Position numbers and translations under genes: made by a program | Source of the DNA: an uncultured bacterium | GTDB lineage: Bacteria; Verrucomicrobiota; Verrucomicrobiia; Verrucomicrobiales; Akkermansiaceae | Assembly: GCA_945947905.1 (NCBI GenBank) | Contig: CAMEZO010000001.1 | Coordinates: forward strand, 1-64,000 | Length of the DNA stretch: 64,000 nucleotides | Reading direction: 5' to 3' | Notes under the pieces: generated by a model | What the model saw: the letters and a program-made list of their open reading frames with translations, nothing else | The model's database searches: none | What the model was told of the DNA's origin: nothing | Shown here: piece by piece, positions 15,927 through 24,214 of the stretch | How the letters are laid out: the number at the start of each line of letters is the position of its first letter | How positions within the stretch are numbered: position 1 is the stretch's first letter

Positions 15927-18041
15927 TCAGAATGACTTCTTAACGACAAACACCGGAGAATACGGCATCGCATCCCCGAAGGAACTCCCGCGCGGCGCAG
16001 CCGCCACCTCTCCATCCGCCACATACCACAGCATGGCATCCGGCGCAATCTCCGCGCACAACACCGGCACGCCATCCCCGCCGATGAAACCGGCATAGGC
16101 AGGACGCACCCTCATCAGGCTCTCAAAGTTATGCGCTATCTCCCTGTGATACCGGCGCAGCGGAAGCGACGCAAACCACTCTGCGCACATCTCCTCCGCC
16201 TGCTGATACTCCGGCGCATGCTGCAGCCAGGAATCTCCCTCCGGAGAAACAGGAAGCCGCTGCAACAAGGCATCGAACGACGCCGCATCCTCCATCAAGC
16301 TCGGCGAAAAACGCATCCCCACCATGGGAGGGAAAGGATGCCGCCGCATCGTCTCCAGCACGCGCTTGTAGACAAAAGCCTTGGCCAAGGCCGGGCAGAC
16401 AGGGGAGCGAAAAGCAGCCACCCGCGACAACACGGAAGGCAGGTTGGCCAGACGGAAGAAGTCATCCTTCTCCAGCCCGCAGAACTCCACCAATTTCGCC
16501 GCATTAATCGTGCGAATCTTCACCATCGTCGCAGGCCGCCAAACGAGCTCCTGCGACTCTCCCGCCACAAAATCCGGGTCCATGGGATGACGGGAAAAAC
16601 AAGCGGCATCCTCACGAATGGCAGGCTTTTCCCCGGAAAGCACGGGCGCGACCCCATCCATCGACAGCTCATAAAACGGGCGCCGAAGCGTCTGCGCCGT
16701 CAGCGGCTCATCCATCAGCTGAACCTGCTCCGCAGAAGCCGGCACACCCAGCGAGAACGAGGGTCCGCACTTCACCAGCGCACGCTGCACCTCGGCCAAC
16801 ATCTCCGGCGACAGCTCACGGCCGTGTGTCTGCATCAGCGTGCGCAGATTCTCCTCCTTCGGGAGACAAGACATCACCTTCTTGAGCTGCAAGGCCGGCG
16901 GATATGCACGCGGCTTAAACTTCGACAGCAACTCGACGTAGTGCGCATAACTTTTAGCAATAGGCAAATGATTCTGCAACTGCCGCATGGCCGCAAAATC
17001 AGCAAACAAAACCGAGATCTCCTTCAGGCGCACCTGCTCGTCCCTGAGCATATCCCGAGAAAGCGAAAATCGCGCTCCGTCCACCGAGAAAGCATCCACC
17101 CGAGCACGGAGCACCGCCGCCTCCGCACGCAGTGCTGCCTCATCCTCCGCCACATTCCCCGTGAACTCCGCCGGCTGCGGCAAAGGAGCCAACAGCAGGG
17201 CACAGAGAGCATTCTTCTCCTCCATGTAACGCGCAAACTCACCCCGCTCCATGGCCTGCCAACGTGCCGGCATATCCCCCCGGAAACAAACCGGCAGGCG
17301 GTTCAGACGCCGGTCGATACTCCTCTTCTGCTCCGCCGACAGAGAGGCAGCCGCGTCCTCCCTCGCGGCGAGTCGCGACAAGAGTTCCTCCAGCGCACGC
17401 GCCTCTCCGGAGAACGAATCCAGTTTCTGACGTGCCAAGGACAAGGTACTGCTCAGCGCCGGGTAGAACATCTTGTTCGCCGAGGTATCCGCCGCAGCCA
17501 ACACTGCCGGCAGGCGCATCCAATCATTCGCCGCCATGCACGCACGCACCTGCGCCTCCGCCCTGCGAGCCACCGAATGCAGGCGCACCGGCACACACAC
17601 GCCCCCCAGGCAGAGCAACCCTGCGGCACAACAGAGGACCACCCGACGCACCCGCCGAGCGCGTCGCAGGCGCAGAGCATGGCGCAGCGCCCGACGATAA
17701 TCGCGCAGTCCGGGCTCCTCCCCCGACACACGATCCAGCCGCTGACGCAGCTCCTCCTCCGGCACCGTACTCAGGCAGGTAGCATCCTGCCGAAAAGCCG
17801 CCAACTCCTCCGCCAGCAGCCCGGCCGCCTCCCGCTGCAGACGCGCCCGACGCTCGGCGGGGGTCTCCGTGGCCTGCAGCGGCTCCCCGCGCTCCAGGCG
17901 AGCCAACTCCGCAGACGCCTCGGGGTCCCCCGGGAATGCCTGCAAACGCTCCTCGAGCAGGGCCCGCACCCTCTCCCAATCCTCTGCCAGGGCAAAGCGC
18001 TTCAGCTCCCGGCGCCACCTGTTCAACGGCTCGTCCTTCAT
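15927..18041 (-). CDS. Membrane-anchored protein of the GTPase operon, function unknown
   Basis: A 704-residue protein that I do not recognise. The N-terminal part is a charged, TPR-like helical region (AEDWERVRALLEERL, FPGDPEASAELARLE). It is followed by an Arg-rich stretch and a single membrane segment (VVLCCAAGLLCLGGVCVPV, about residues 133-152). The remaining 550 residues are mostly helical with coiled-coil character and lie on the opposite side of the membrane from the N-terminus. The ATG at 18041 overlaps the stop of the GAP1-like gene (ATGA), which both sets the start and shows translational coupling. Its place in the operon suggests a structural or effector partner of the GTPase complex. 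Confidence 0.8.
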   Translation of the reverse strand: MKDEPLNRWRRELKRFALAEDWERVRALLEERLQAFPGDPEASAELARLERGEPLQATETPAERRARLQREAAGLLAEELAAFRQDATCLSTVPEEELRQRLDRVSGEEPGLRDYRRALRHALRLRRARRVRRVVLCCAAGLLCLGGVCVPVRLHSVARRAEAQVRACMAANDWMRLPAVLAAADTSANKMFYPALSSTLSLARQKLDSFSGEARALEELLSRLAAREDAAASLSAEQKRSIDRRLNRLPVCFRGDMPARWQAMERGEFARYMEEKNALCALLLAPLPQPAEFTGNVAEDEAALRAEAAVLRARVDAFSVDGARFSLSRDMLRDEQVRLKEISVLFADFAAMRQLQNHLPIAKSYAHYVELLSKFKPRAYPPALQLKKVMSCLPKEENLRTLMQTHGRELSPEMLAEVQRALVKCGPSFSLGVPASAEQVQLMDEPLTAQTLRRPFYELSMDGVAPVLSGEKPAIREDAACFSRHPMDPDFVAGESQELVWRPATMVKIRTINAAKLVEFCGLEKDDFFRLANLPSVLSRVAAFRSPVCPALAKAFVYKRVLETMRRHPFPPMVGMRFSPSLMEDAASFDALLQRLPVSPEGDSWLQHAPEYQQAEEMCAEWFASLPLRRYHREIAHNFESLMRVRPAYAGFIGGDGVPVLCAEIAPDAMLWYVADGEVAAAPRGSSFGDAMPYSPVFVVKKSF

Positions 18042-20773
18042 TTTTCCTGAAGTGTAAAATACCACCGTAACTCCCCCTCCGCATCAACCTCCAGCCCCGT
18101 CAGCACCAAAACCAAGTGCCGCGGTGCCGGCTGCCGCATACTATCCTGCACCAAACGATTGAAAGTCTGCTGAAGCCCCCGCTGCAACACACCGCAAAGC
18201 TCGGCCCGAATGCGGCGGCGGTTGGCCGGCAAAGCCAAGGCCGCGCAGAGCTTCTCCCGAGCTTCCCGAGCCGAGGGCACATTACCGGAGGCGTCGCGAT
18301 GGTGCAGCGCCAGCTCCGGACAACGCACCAGAATCTTGCCCATCAGCTCCGCGAAACGTACATTGCGGAACAACTTGCAGTACTCCATGGCCAAGCGCTG
18401 ACGTTCCCCGCGCCCGAGGTTTTTACGCTCCAACTCCTGAAGCAGACACCACACACTCGCCAAGCTGTAGCGGGCATCCCCGTGCGGCTCCTCCCCGCAA
18501 CAGCAGGAGTTGGCCAACAGGTTAAACTGCTTGCTGAGCACAGCGGAGAAATCGAACTCCCGACTGACGGAACACACATAACCGACCTCACCGCCGCGTG
18601 CAGCACCGAGCTGCGCCCCCCACGAATAAGGCAGGCGCGGCGCGGCCTCCGGCACCAGCGCGCCCTTGCCGTGCAGCGCAGGAAGGTAGACCACCCCGCT
18701 CTGCGGGCGCAGGCGCAACTCCTGCCGGAAGGGAACCCAGGGGAACGCGTCATCGCGCAACCCCAGGCGGGCGGGGCGGGTTCCCGTGGCCGGAGACGCC
18801 TCCGGATCCGTCTCCGACAAATGGAATTGAAAGCGCTGCACCGCCGACGGCAGGGACGTACTGACCAGCTCGATCGGGATGCGCACGACATCCGCCACCA
18901 GAAGGCGCACGGTACCGCCCTCCGGGGAAGGGATGAGGAAGGAGGCCACCGCCGAACGTCCCCGAGCATCCCGAATGCTCTTAAGGTAGGCACCCTGCAC
19001 CGTAAACACGAGCAGAGGCTCCCGGGCCTCCCCGGCATCCGTAGATGACACACGCTCCAACACATAATCTCCGGCCTCCTCACTGCGAACCAAACGCAGG
19101 CGCTCCCCGGCTGGGGTCATCAAAGGCTTGACCTTGGGCGATTGCAGGGCGCGGGCCGAGAAGAGGCGCAGCTCCCCCGGCGGCAGGTCCACCGGCACGC
19201 GGGCAAACACGTTCAGCAGCTCCGGAGGCACGGCCCGGGTAGACAGGGCTGTCACCGCTCGCGAGGGTGCGGCAATCTCGGGGGGAGTTACCGGGCGCGA
19301 AGGCTCTGCCGGTCGGGGTTCCTCCTGCACCGCCACCGGCAGGGGTTCAATGGGTCTATCCCCTGCCAAGGGTGCCAAATAGGGCATCAACTCCGGCACC
19401 TCCAGCAGGTTTTGGCGCAGCATGGGCAGCTCATCCATCAGGCTCTGCCAGCTTTTCATTTCCTCGTCCTGCCCCATGGTATTCAGCCAATCCTCCACGC
19501 GGCAATGAGCCGTGGCCACATGCAGATAAAGGCGGCAAAGGGCGTCCTCATCCAGGTTCAGACGGCGGCCGCAGCCATCCAGTCGGCGCAGGTTATCCGC
19601 ATGACCGCTCCGCGCCACTGTGGCCAGCTTCAGGATAGTGACCACCTCCAGAACCGGGGCAACCTGCCGCCGGCGGGAGGCCGGGCAGGCGACCAGCCGC
19701 TGCTCCACCCCGGCGAGGGCTTTCTCGGCCGGTTCCGAAGCAAACGGGGAGAACATGAGAGCACGCAAATCATCCAGAGACTGCTGCACGGGATCTGCGG
19801 GGGGAATGGGTTGTGGAATCGCCACGGGCGGCATTTCCGCATAGCGAACACTGTATATCCAAGCCGCACCCAGTCCCAGTAACGCAGCCGATGCCACCCA
19901 CACGGCAGACATACCGCGGCGGCGTGCGGGACGGCAGAACACGTCCTCCTCCGCGCTTTCCTCATAGCGATAATGACCGTGCGGACGGGGGGACGCCGCC
20001 CCCGATTCGGCGGACATTCCGGGCACAACGCGCAGCACCCGCCCCCCCATGCGGGCCACGGCATGCTCTACCTCCGAACCGGCGGCAACCACCATGCGAG
20101 AGGTCACGCGGAAGGAATCCGTGCGGCATCCGTAGGTGGTGAAAGTCCTGCCCCAGCCCCGCTGCTCGGCCAGGGAATCGCTCTCGTGCAGCAACTCCAG
20201 AGCCGTCTCCGCCCGAGTCTCCGGCGGCAGGGTCAGCAGGCATTCTGCATCATACGGCGGTGCCGCGAGCAATCGCGCGCAGGCTGCATTCCCCGTGCAG
20301 GCGACCCAGGTGGGTTGCCCCTCTGCGGAAGGGAACGCAGCCGGGGTGAGGCCCGGCTCGGTCTCGAAATACTGCGGCCGCCCCTCCCAGCGTTCCGCCC
20401 AATAACCGATCTTCCGCAGGGCCAGCACCAGCCCCGCCGGGGTGGGATGCAGCGGGTTGGCGGCCATGGCGGCTGCCTCCTCGGCCGACAGGACGAAGTG
20501 GTGCGACAGGTAACAGGCTCGCCCCGTGTAGTCCGCTCCGGCTCGGCTCGTACAGGTAAACACATGGAAGACATGCGAGCCCATCGACACGAGGCGGTAG
20601 GAGTACTGCGGCCCGATGATACCGCAATCAACGGGTTCCTTCAGCTCACTGAGGGATACCAAGCGATCACACAGCAGCTTGGGCATGGCCACACTGCATG
20701 CCACCACACCGTAGCCGGATGTACCCGGCTCCAGCAATTCGGCGGCACTGGTGTAGACGAGCTGAAAGGACAT
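18038..20773 (-). CDS. GAP1-N2-like GTPase-associated protein with transmembrane segment
   Basis: A 911-residue protein. Residues 1 to about 150 resemble the GAP1-N2 domain (VYTSA, GYGVVACS, SYRLV..GSHVFHVFT, GRACYLSHHFVL). About 160-250 resemble the GAP1 middle domain (GWGRTFTTYGCRT). One transmembrane helix (VWVASAALLGLGAAWIYSV) spans about 288-308, followed by a large C-terminal region ending in a helical domain. GAP1 proteins are known, from comparative genomics, as partners of TRAFAC-type GTPases in bacterial systems proposed to act in conflict or programmed death. The GTPase gene lies 6 bp upstream and the next gene overlaps by 4 bp. The family assignment is from memory of the motifs and is moderately secure for the N-terminus, weaker beyond. 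Confidence 0.72.
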   Translation of the reverse strand: MSFQLVYTSAAELLEPGTSGYGVVACSVAMPKLLCDRLVSLSELKEPVDCGIIGPQYSYRLVSMGSHVFHVFTCTSRAGADYTGRACYLSHHFVLSAEEAAAMAANPLHPTPAGLVLALRKIGYWAERWEGRPQYFETEPGLTPAAFPSAEGQPTWVACTGNAACARLLAAPPYDAECLLTLPPETRAETALELLHESDSLAEQRGWGRTFTTYGCRTDSFRVTSRMVVAAGSEVEHAVARMGGRVLRVVPGMSAESGAASPRPHGHYRYEESAEEDVFCRPARRRGMSAVWVASAALLGLGAAWIYSVRYAEMPPVAIPQPIPPADPVQQSLDDLRALMFSPFASEPAEKALAGVEQRLVACPASRRRQVAPVLEVVTILKLATVARSGHADNLRRLDGCGRRLNLDEDALCRLYLHVATAHCRVEDWLNTMGQDEEMKSWQSLMDELPMLRQNLLEVPELMPYLAPLAGDRPIEPLPVAVQEEPRPAEPSRPVTPPEIAAPSRAVTALSTRAVPPELLNVFARVPVDLPPGELRLFSARALQSPKVKPLMTPAGERLRLVRSEEAGDYVLERVSSTDAGEAREPLLVFTVQGAYLKSIRDARGRSAVASFLIPSPEGGTVRLLVADVVRIPIELVSTSLPSAVQRFQFHLSETDPEASPATGTRPARLGLRDDAFPWVPFRQELRLRPQSGVVYLPALHGKGALVPEAAPRLPYSWGAQLGAARGGEVGYVCSVSREFDFSAVLSKQFNLLANSCCCGEEPHGDARYSLASVWCLLQELERKNLGRGERQRLAMEYCKLFRNVRFAELMGKILVRCPELALHHRDASGNVPSAREAREKLCAALALPANRRRIRAELCGVLQRGLQQTFNRLVQDSMRQPAPRHLVLVLTGLEVDAEGELRWYFTLQEK

Positions 20774-20779
20774 AACAAA

Positions 20780-22519
20780 CTAGGATTGCGCACAGGGGAA
20801 GAGGGACGGCTCCGCACAACTGAGCACCCAGAGTAGCGGGTCCGTCACATGGAAGGGCTGTACCTGCCCGGAGGCGGGACCGATGAGCGTGGCCCCCGTA
20901 TCCGCATCCCGGAACTCCACGGGCGATTCCCCCAGAGCAGACACGGCGAAGTAGCGCACGTTGTTCGAGATCGCCTCGGCGTTGGTGCAGATATTCGGGG
21001 CCACATTGAACACCAGTTGGCGAATGCGAGCCGAGTTGATGTTGACATGCTCCGGCACGAACATACCGTTGTGCACCAAGGGCAGCAAAGGCTCCGGGCC
21101 CAGCAGGCTGCTCCAGGTATCGCATTTGCCCACCAACACGGCCAGTGGCACATCCAGCTTGGCATCCGGACCCAGATTCAGGCGCTTCCGCAAGCGCATC
21201 TCCGCCTCGGCCAGCATGGTGGCCTGGCGGCCGGGCATATGAAGGCAATGGCGAAGCTGGGGGTCCGGGTTGTCTTTCAGCACCGAGCGGAAGCCCGGGT
21301 TGACGGTCGGGTCGAAGAGGAAGAGGATGCCCGAGGAAACCGTGATGTGGCCGGCCGCCGTGTTCTGGGCGGCATCGCGTCCCGGCTCATAATTCTCGCC
21401 GGCATTATCATACAGCACCACCGAGTAACTGAGGCTGCCTTTGTTGATATTGTAGATGAAGGGGCGCGGCATATGGACGAAATGCGTCCCCACCCACACG
21501 CGGCGATAGAGGCTGCCCTGCAGCTTGGTCTTGCCGATGTAGGCCTCCTGCGGTGTGGTGGCGGAGAAGAGGCGCATCCGCATATCATTGAGCGGCGCAT
21601 TCCCTGCCGGGTCGGCGTCGCGGAAGGGCATCCCGAATTCCCGGGGTAGCTCCACTTCCAGTCGTCCGACCAGCGAGGCCATGTAGTAGGATTTTCCCGC
21701 TGCCGGCACCCCCACAATCGAGATAATGTGCTGCTTGGTGAGGTGGAAGAAAGGCGGCAACTTCATGTGGCAGCAGGGACAGGCCCAGTCCGTGCAGCTG
21801 CTGCCGTGCTCATCCAGGGGGAGCCCACGCTCATCGAATCGCTCGGGGACAAAGCGTTTCATGGCATCAAAGCCCAGTACATCATCCCCCACCAGATCCG
21901 GGGAGGACGCAATGGCCAGGGCATTCGCCGGGGCAAAAGTGCGCCAGCAACCGGGGCAGCGATACTCCCCTGCGGCGGCCTCATCCGCTAGGATGTCTTC
22001 CGATTCCTGGGGATACAGTCTGCGGTGGTTAGCCGCGCAGAGCACGTCGGCCACGTAAAATGCGCGGTCCCCCAGGCCCTCGAAGGTCGCCAATGCTCCG
22101 TCAGGGAGTTTATCAGCCAGCTCCGGGAGGTCCTGCAGGCGGATGGGGCCGGTCCATTGTCCCTCCGCCGGGTTGTAAACATACCAGCGATGCGGGTCCA
22201 GCACGGAGAAGTCCGGGCGCGTGGCGGCATCCCCGTACCAGGCCAGGAAGCACCCCCCGCCGAGCACAAACAAGTACATCACCCCCGGGCGTATCAGGAA
22301 GTCGGTTTTCAGGTGCTCGCCGTTCACGGAATAGAGCTCCACCCGGCCGTGCGGAAAGAAGCGGCAGGTCTCATCCCGCTGGGCGAAGGAGCCGGCCTCA
22401 TCCATGTCCATCACCACGCGAAAGGTACTGCTGCGCCCGGCCCCGATGGTCATGAAGTTTCCATCGGAGACGCGCAATTTGCCCACCAGGCAGTCATATA
22501 TGTACAGTTGATTATTCAT
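20780..22519 (-). CDS. TRAFAC-like GTPase with FHA-like, GYF-like and zinc-ribbon domains
   Basis: A 579-residue protein. Residues 1-90 look like an FHA fold (GNFMTIGAGRSSTFRV, YSVNGE). About 110-160 look like a GYF_2-type module (RWYVYNPAEGQWTGPI). A zinc ribbon uses C188-x2-C191 and C247-x2-C250. The GTPase domain has the P-loop GVPAAGKS (270-277), a switch-like DNAGE (371-375) and a GKCD (464-467) in place of NKxD. FHA domains normally read phosphothreonine and GYF domains read proline-rich peptides, so this looks like a signal-gated switch. It heads the operon with GAP1-like and membrane partners. The relation to the double-GTPase families of conflict systems is likely but not proven from sequence alone. 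Confidence 0.78.
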   Translation of the reverse strand: MNNQLYIYDCLVGKLRVSDGNFMTIGAGRSSTFRVVMDMDEAGSFAQRDETCRFFPHGRVELYSVNGEHLKTDFLIRPGVMYLFVLGGGCFLAWYGDAATRPDFSVLDPHRWYVYNPAEGQWTGPIRLQDLPELADKLPDGALATFEGLGDRAFYVADVLCAANHRRLYPQESEDILADEAAAGEYRCPGCWRTFAPANALAIASSPDLVGDDVLGFDAMKRFVPERFDERGLPLDEHGSSCTDWACPCCHMKLPPFFHLTKQHIISIVGVPAAGKSYYMASLVGRLEVELPREFGMPFRDADPAGNAPLNDMRMRLFSATTPQEAYIGKTKLQGSLYRRVWVGTHFVHMPRPFIYNINKGSLSYSVVLYDNAGENYEPGRDAAQNTAAGHITVSSGILFLFDPTVNPGFRSVLKDNPDPQLRHCLHMPGRQATMLAEAEMRLRKRLNLGPDAKLDVPLAVLVGKCDTWSSLLGPEPLLPLVHNGMFVPEHVNINSARIRQLVFNVAPNICTNAEAISNNVRYFAVSALGESPVEFRDADTGATLIGPASGQVQPFHVTDPLLWVLSCAEPSLFPCAQS

Positions 22520-22542
22520 ACCGGCACACAGGCTCCCTTTCC

Positions 22543-22572
22543 GTTATAGCACAGAGGGTCTCCCTGCGTCAA
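22543..22572 (-). promoter_or_regulatory. Promoter of the GTPase operon
   Basis: TTGACG (22567-22572), 18-bp spacer ending in TGTGC, TATAAC (22543-22548). The distance to the ATG at 22519 is 23 nt, so the transcript has a short leader containing GGGAG. It is divergent from ilvE. Confidence 0.75.
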
Positions 22573-22653
22573 GCGAAAACGGCGGGGAGGGGGCGCCCGC
22601 GGGGCCGCTGCGTCATACAAAAGCCCGTTTTTACACTCCGGGCGCATTTTTCG

Positions 22654-22697
22654 CTTTTCTTACGGGCGGGATGGGGTATAATGGGGGCGTTAAGGAG
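22654..22697 (+). promoter_or_regulatory. ilvE promoter and Shine-Dalgarno site
   Basis: A perfect TATAAT (22677-22682) and a strong ribosome site AAGGAG (22692-22697) 8 nt before the ATG at 22706. The -35 region is weak. It is one of the few first-in-operon genes here with a clear Shine-Dalgarno sequence. Confidence 0.75.
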
Positions 22698-22705
22698 CTT
22701 AAACC

Positions 22706-23557
22706 ATGAAAATCTGGCTTGATGGAAAGTTGGTTGACGAAGCGGAGGCGCAGGTTTCCGTTTTCGATCACGGTGTTTTGTACGGCGACGGATGTTTCGA
22801 GGGCATTCGGTTTTATTCCGGCAAGGTGTTCCGTTTGGAGGAGCACATTAAGCGCCTGTTCGACTCCATGCGCTACCTGATGCTCTCGCTGCCGTGGAGC
22901 TTTGAGGAGGTGTGCCGCGCGACGGAGGAGACCGTGGCGGCCAGCGGTCAGCAGGATGGCTACATCCGTCTGGTGGTTACCCGCGGCAAGGGCGACTTGG
23001 GGCTGAACCCGCGCAACTGCCCGCAGCCTTCCATGTTCATCATCGTGCAGAACATCGCCCTGTACCCCAAGGAGATGTACGAGAACGGTCTCAGCATCAT
23101 CACGTCCTCCTACCGCCGTCCGAATCCGGATGTGCTCTGCATGCAGGTGAAGAGCCTGAACTACCTGAACGGCATCTCCGCCAAGATCGAGGCCGTGCAG
23201 CAGGGCGCAGGCGAGGCGCTGCTGCTCAATCAGCAGGGCAATGTGGCAGAGTGCACGGGTGATAACATCTTCATCGTGCGCAACGGCGAGGTCATCACGC
23301 CTCCACTGACGGACGGTGCGCTGGGCGGTATTACCCGCCATGCCGTGATGGATCTGTGCGCCGAGCTGGGTATCCCCTGCCGGGTGTGCAGCATCAACCG
23401 CTTCGATGTACTCTCTGCCGATGAGTGCTTCCTGACGGGCACGGCAGCCGAGGTAATCGCTGTGTCCTCGCTGGACGGTCGCACGATCGGCACCGGGCAC
23501 GCCGGCCCTGTTACCAAGAAGCTGCTGGCTGGCTATCAGGCCATGGTGCGCCGCTGA
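22706..23557 (+). CDS. ilvE: Branched-chain amino acid aminotransferase (class IV)
   Basis: A 283-residue fold-type IV PLP aminotransferase that makes valine, leucine and isoleucine from their 2-keto acids with glutamate. Typical segments are FDHGVLYGDGCFEGIR, the PLP lysine region QVKSLNYLN, EALLLN..GNVAECTGDNIF and ECFLTGTAAEVI. Length and the Ile/Val-type motif match IlvE of the short class; D-amino acid aminotransferase is a close relative and cannot be fully excluded. A Shine-Dalgarno site and promoter fix the start. It complements ilvD in the same window. Confidence 0.93.
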   Translation: MKIWLDGKLVDEAEAQVSVFDHGVLYGDGCFEGIRFYSGKVFRLEEHIKRLFDSMRYLMLSLPWSFEEVCRATEETVAASGQQDGYIRLVVTRGKGDLGLNPRNCPQPSMFIIVQNIALYPKEMYENGLSIITSSYRRPNPDVLCMQVKSLNYLNGISAKIEAVQQGAGEALLLNQQGNVAECTGDNIFIVRNGEVITPPLTDGALGGITRHAVMDLCAELGIPCRVCSINRFDVLSADECFLTGTAAEVIAVSSLDGRTIGTGHAGPVTKKLLAGYQAMVRR

Positions 23558-23577
23558 GGCATCCTCTTTTTTCATTG

Positions 23578-23608
23578 CCCGCAGGCGGTTTAGGCTGTCT
23601 GCGGGTTT
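23578..23608 (+). terminator. Hairpin after ilvE, overlapping the NUDIX promoter
   Basis: CCCGCAG (23578-23584) pairs with CTGCGGG (23599-23605), followed by TTTGT. It probably ends ilvE transcription; its right side runs into the -10 region of the next gene. Confidence 0.6.
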
Positions 23609-23609
23609 G

Positions 23610-23615
23610 TATCAT
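23610..23615 (+). promoter_or_regulatory. Possible -10 of the NUDIX gene, leaderless
   Basis: TATCAT ends 7 nt before the ATG at 23623, the same geometry as the other leaderless promoters. No good -35 is visible. Confidence 0.4.
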
Positions 23616-23622
23616 TCCACCG

Positions 23623-24132
23623 ATGAAGGAGACGCTGTATCAGGGCAAATTCCTGAACATGGTCAAGGAGGGCCGCTGGGAGTTCTGCGAACGGGTGAAC
23701 GATACCTCGGCCGTGATGATATTTGCTGCCACGGAGGATAACCGCGTGCTGCTGGTGGAGGAGATGCGCCCGCCCATCGGCAGGCGCTGCATCTGCTTCC
23801 CGGCAGGGCTGTGCGGGGACGTCGCCCCCGAAAGCAGCGGCTCCGCAGCCATGCGCGAGCTCCTGGAGGAGACGGGCTACACGGCAGCGGACATGCAGTT
23901 TCTCTTCACCGGCCCCTCCTCCCCGGGCCTGACCAGCGAGACCCTGCACTTCTTCCTCGCCCGAGGCCTGCAAAAACGCACTGCCGGCGGCGGTGTCGAC
24001 GGCGAGAACATCACCGTCCACGAGGTTCCCTTGGCCGATATCGACTCCTGGTTACAATCCCGCATGGCCGCCGGCATCGCCATTGACCCGCGCGTGTTCA
24101 CCGGCCTCTACTTCCTGACGAAGAAAGCGTAG
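23623..24132 (+). CDS. NUDIX hydrolase, ADP-ribose pyrophosphatase-like
   Basis: A 169-residue protein that should hydrolyse a nucleoside diphosphate linked to another group, with ADP-ribose the usual substrate of this subgroup. The NUDIX box is ESSGSAAMRELLEETGY, with the invariant REL.EE.G; the spacing to the upstream glycine is one residue short of consensus. Before it, the segment VLLVEEMRPPIGRRCICFPAG resembles ADP-ribose pyrophosphatases. The start MKETLYQGKF is typical of the subgroup. It lies between ilvE and lysS and has no obvious functional link with either. Confidence 0.88.
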   Translation: MKETLYQGKFLNMVKEGRWEFCERVNDTSAVMIFAATEDNRVLLVEEMRPPIGRRCICFPAGLCGDVAPESSGSAAMRELLEETGYTAADMQFLFTGPSSPGLTSETLHFFLARGLQKRTAGGGVDGENITVHEVPLADIDSWLQSRMAAGIAIDPRVFTGLYFLTKKA

Positions 24133-24199
24133 GTCCCTTCCTCTCCGTCATTCTATCCCTTTTCTTGAAAATTAGGCTGGATTTTCTGCGGAAAGCGCG

Positions 24200-24205
24200 T
24201 ATAAT
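24200..24205 (+). promoter_or_regulatory. -10 element of lysS, leaderless
   Basis: A perfect TATAAT (24200-24205) with 9 nt to the ATG at 24215. The -35 is poor (TGGATT at a 16-bp spacing). Confidence 0.7.
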
Positions 24206-24214
24206 AGCCGCGCT

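Noticed and set aside
16131-18050. 639-codon open frame opposite the membrane protein of the GTPase operon
   Set aside because: Arg/His/Leu-rich low-quality sequence; the minus-strand gene has a start overlapping its upstream gene and clear domain structure.
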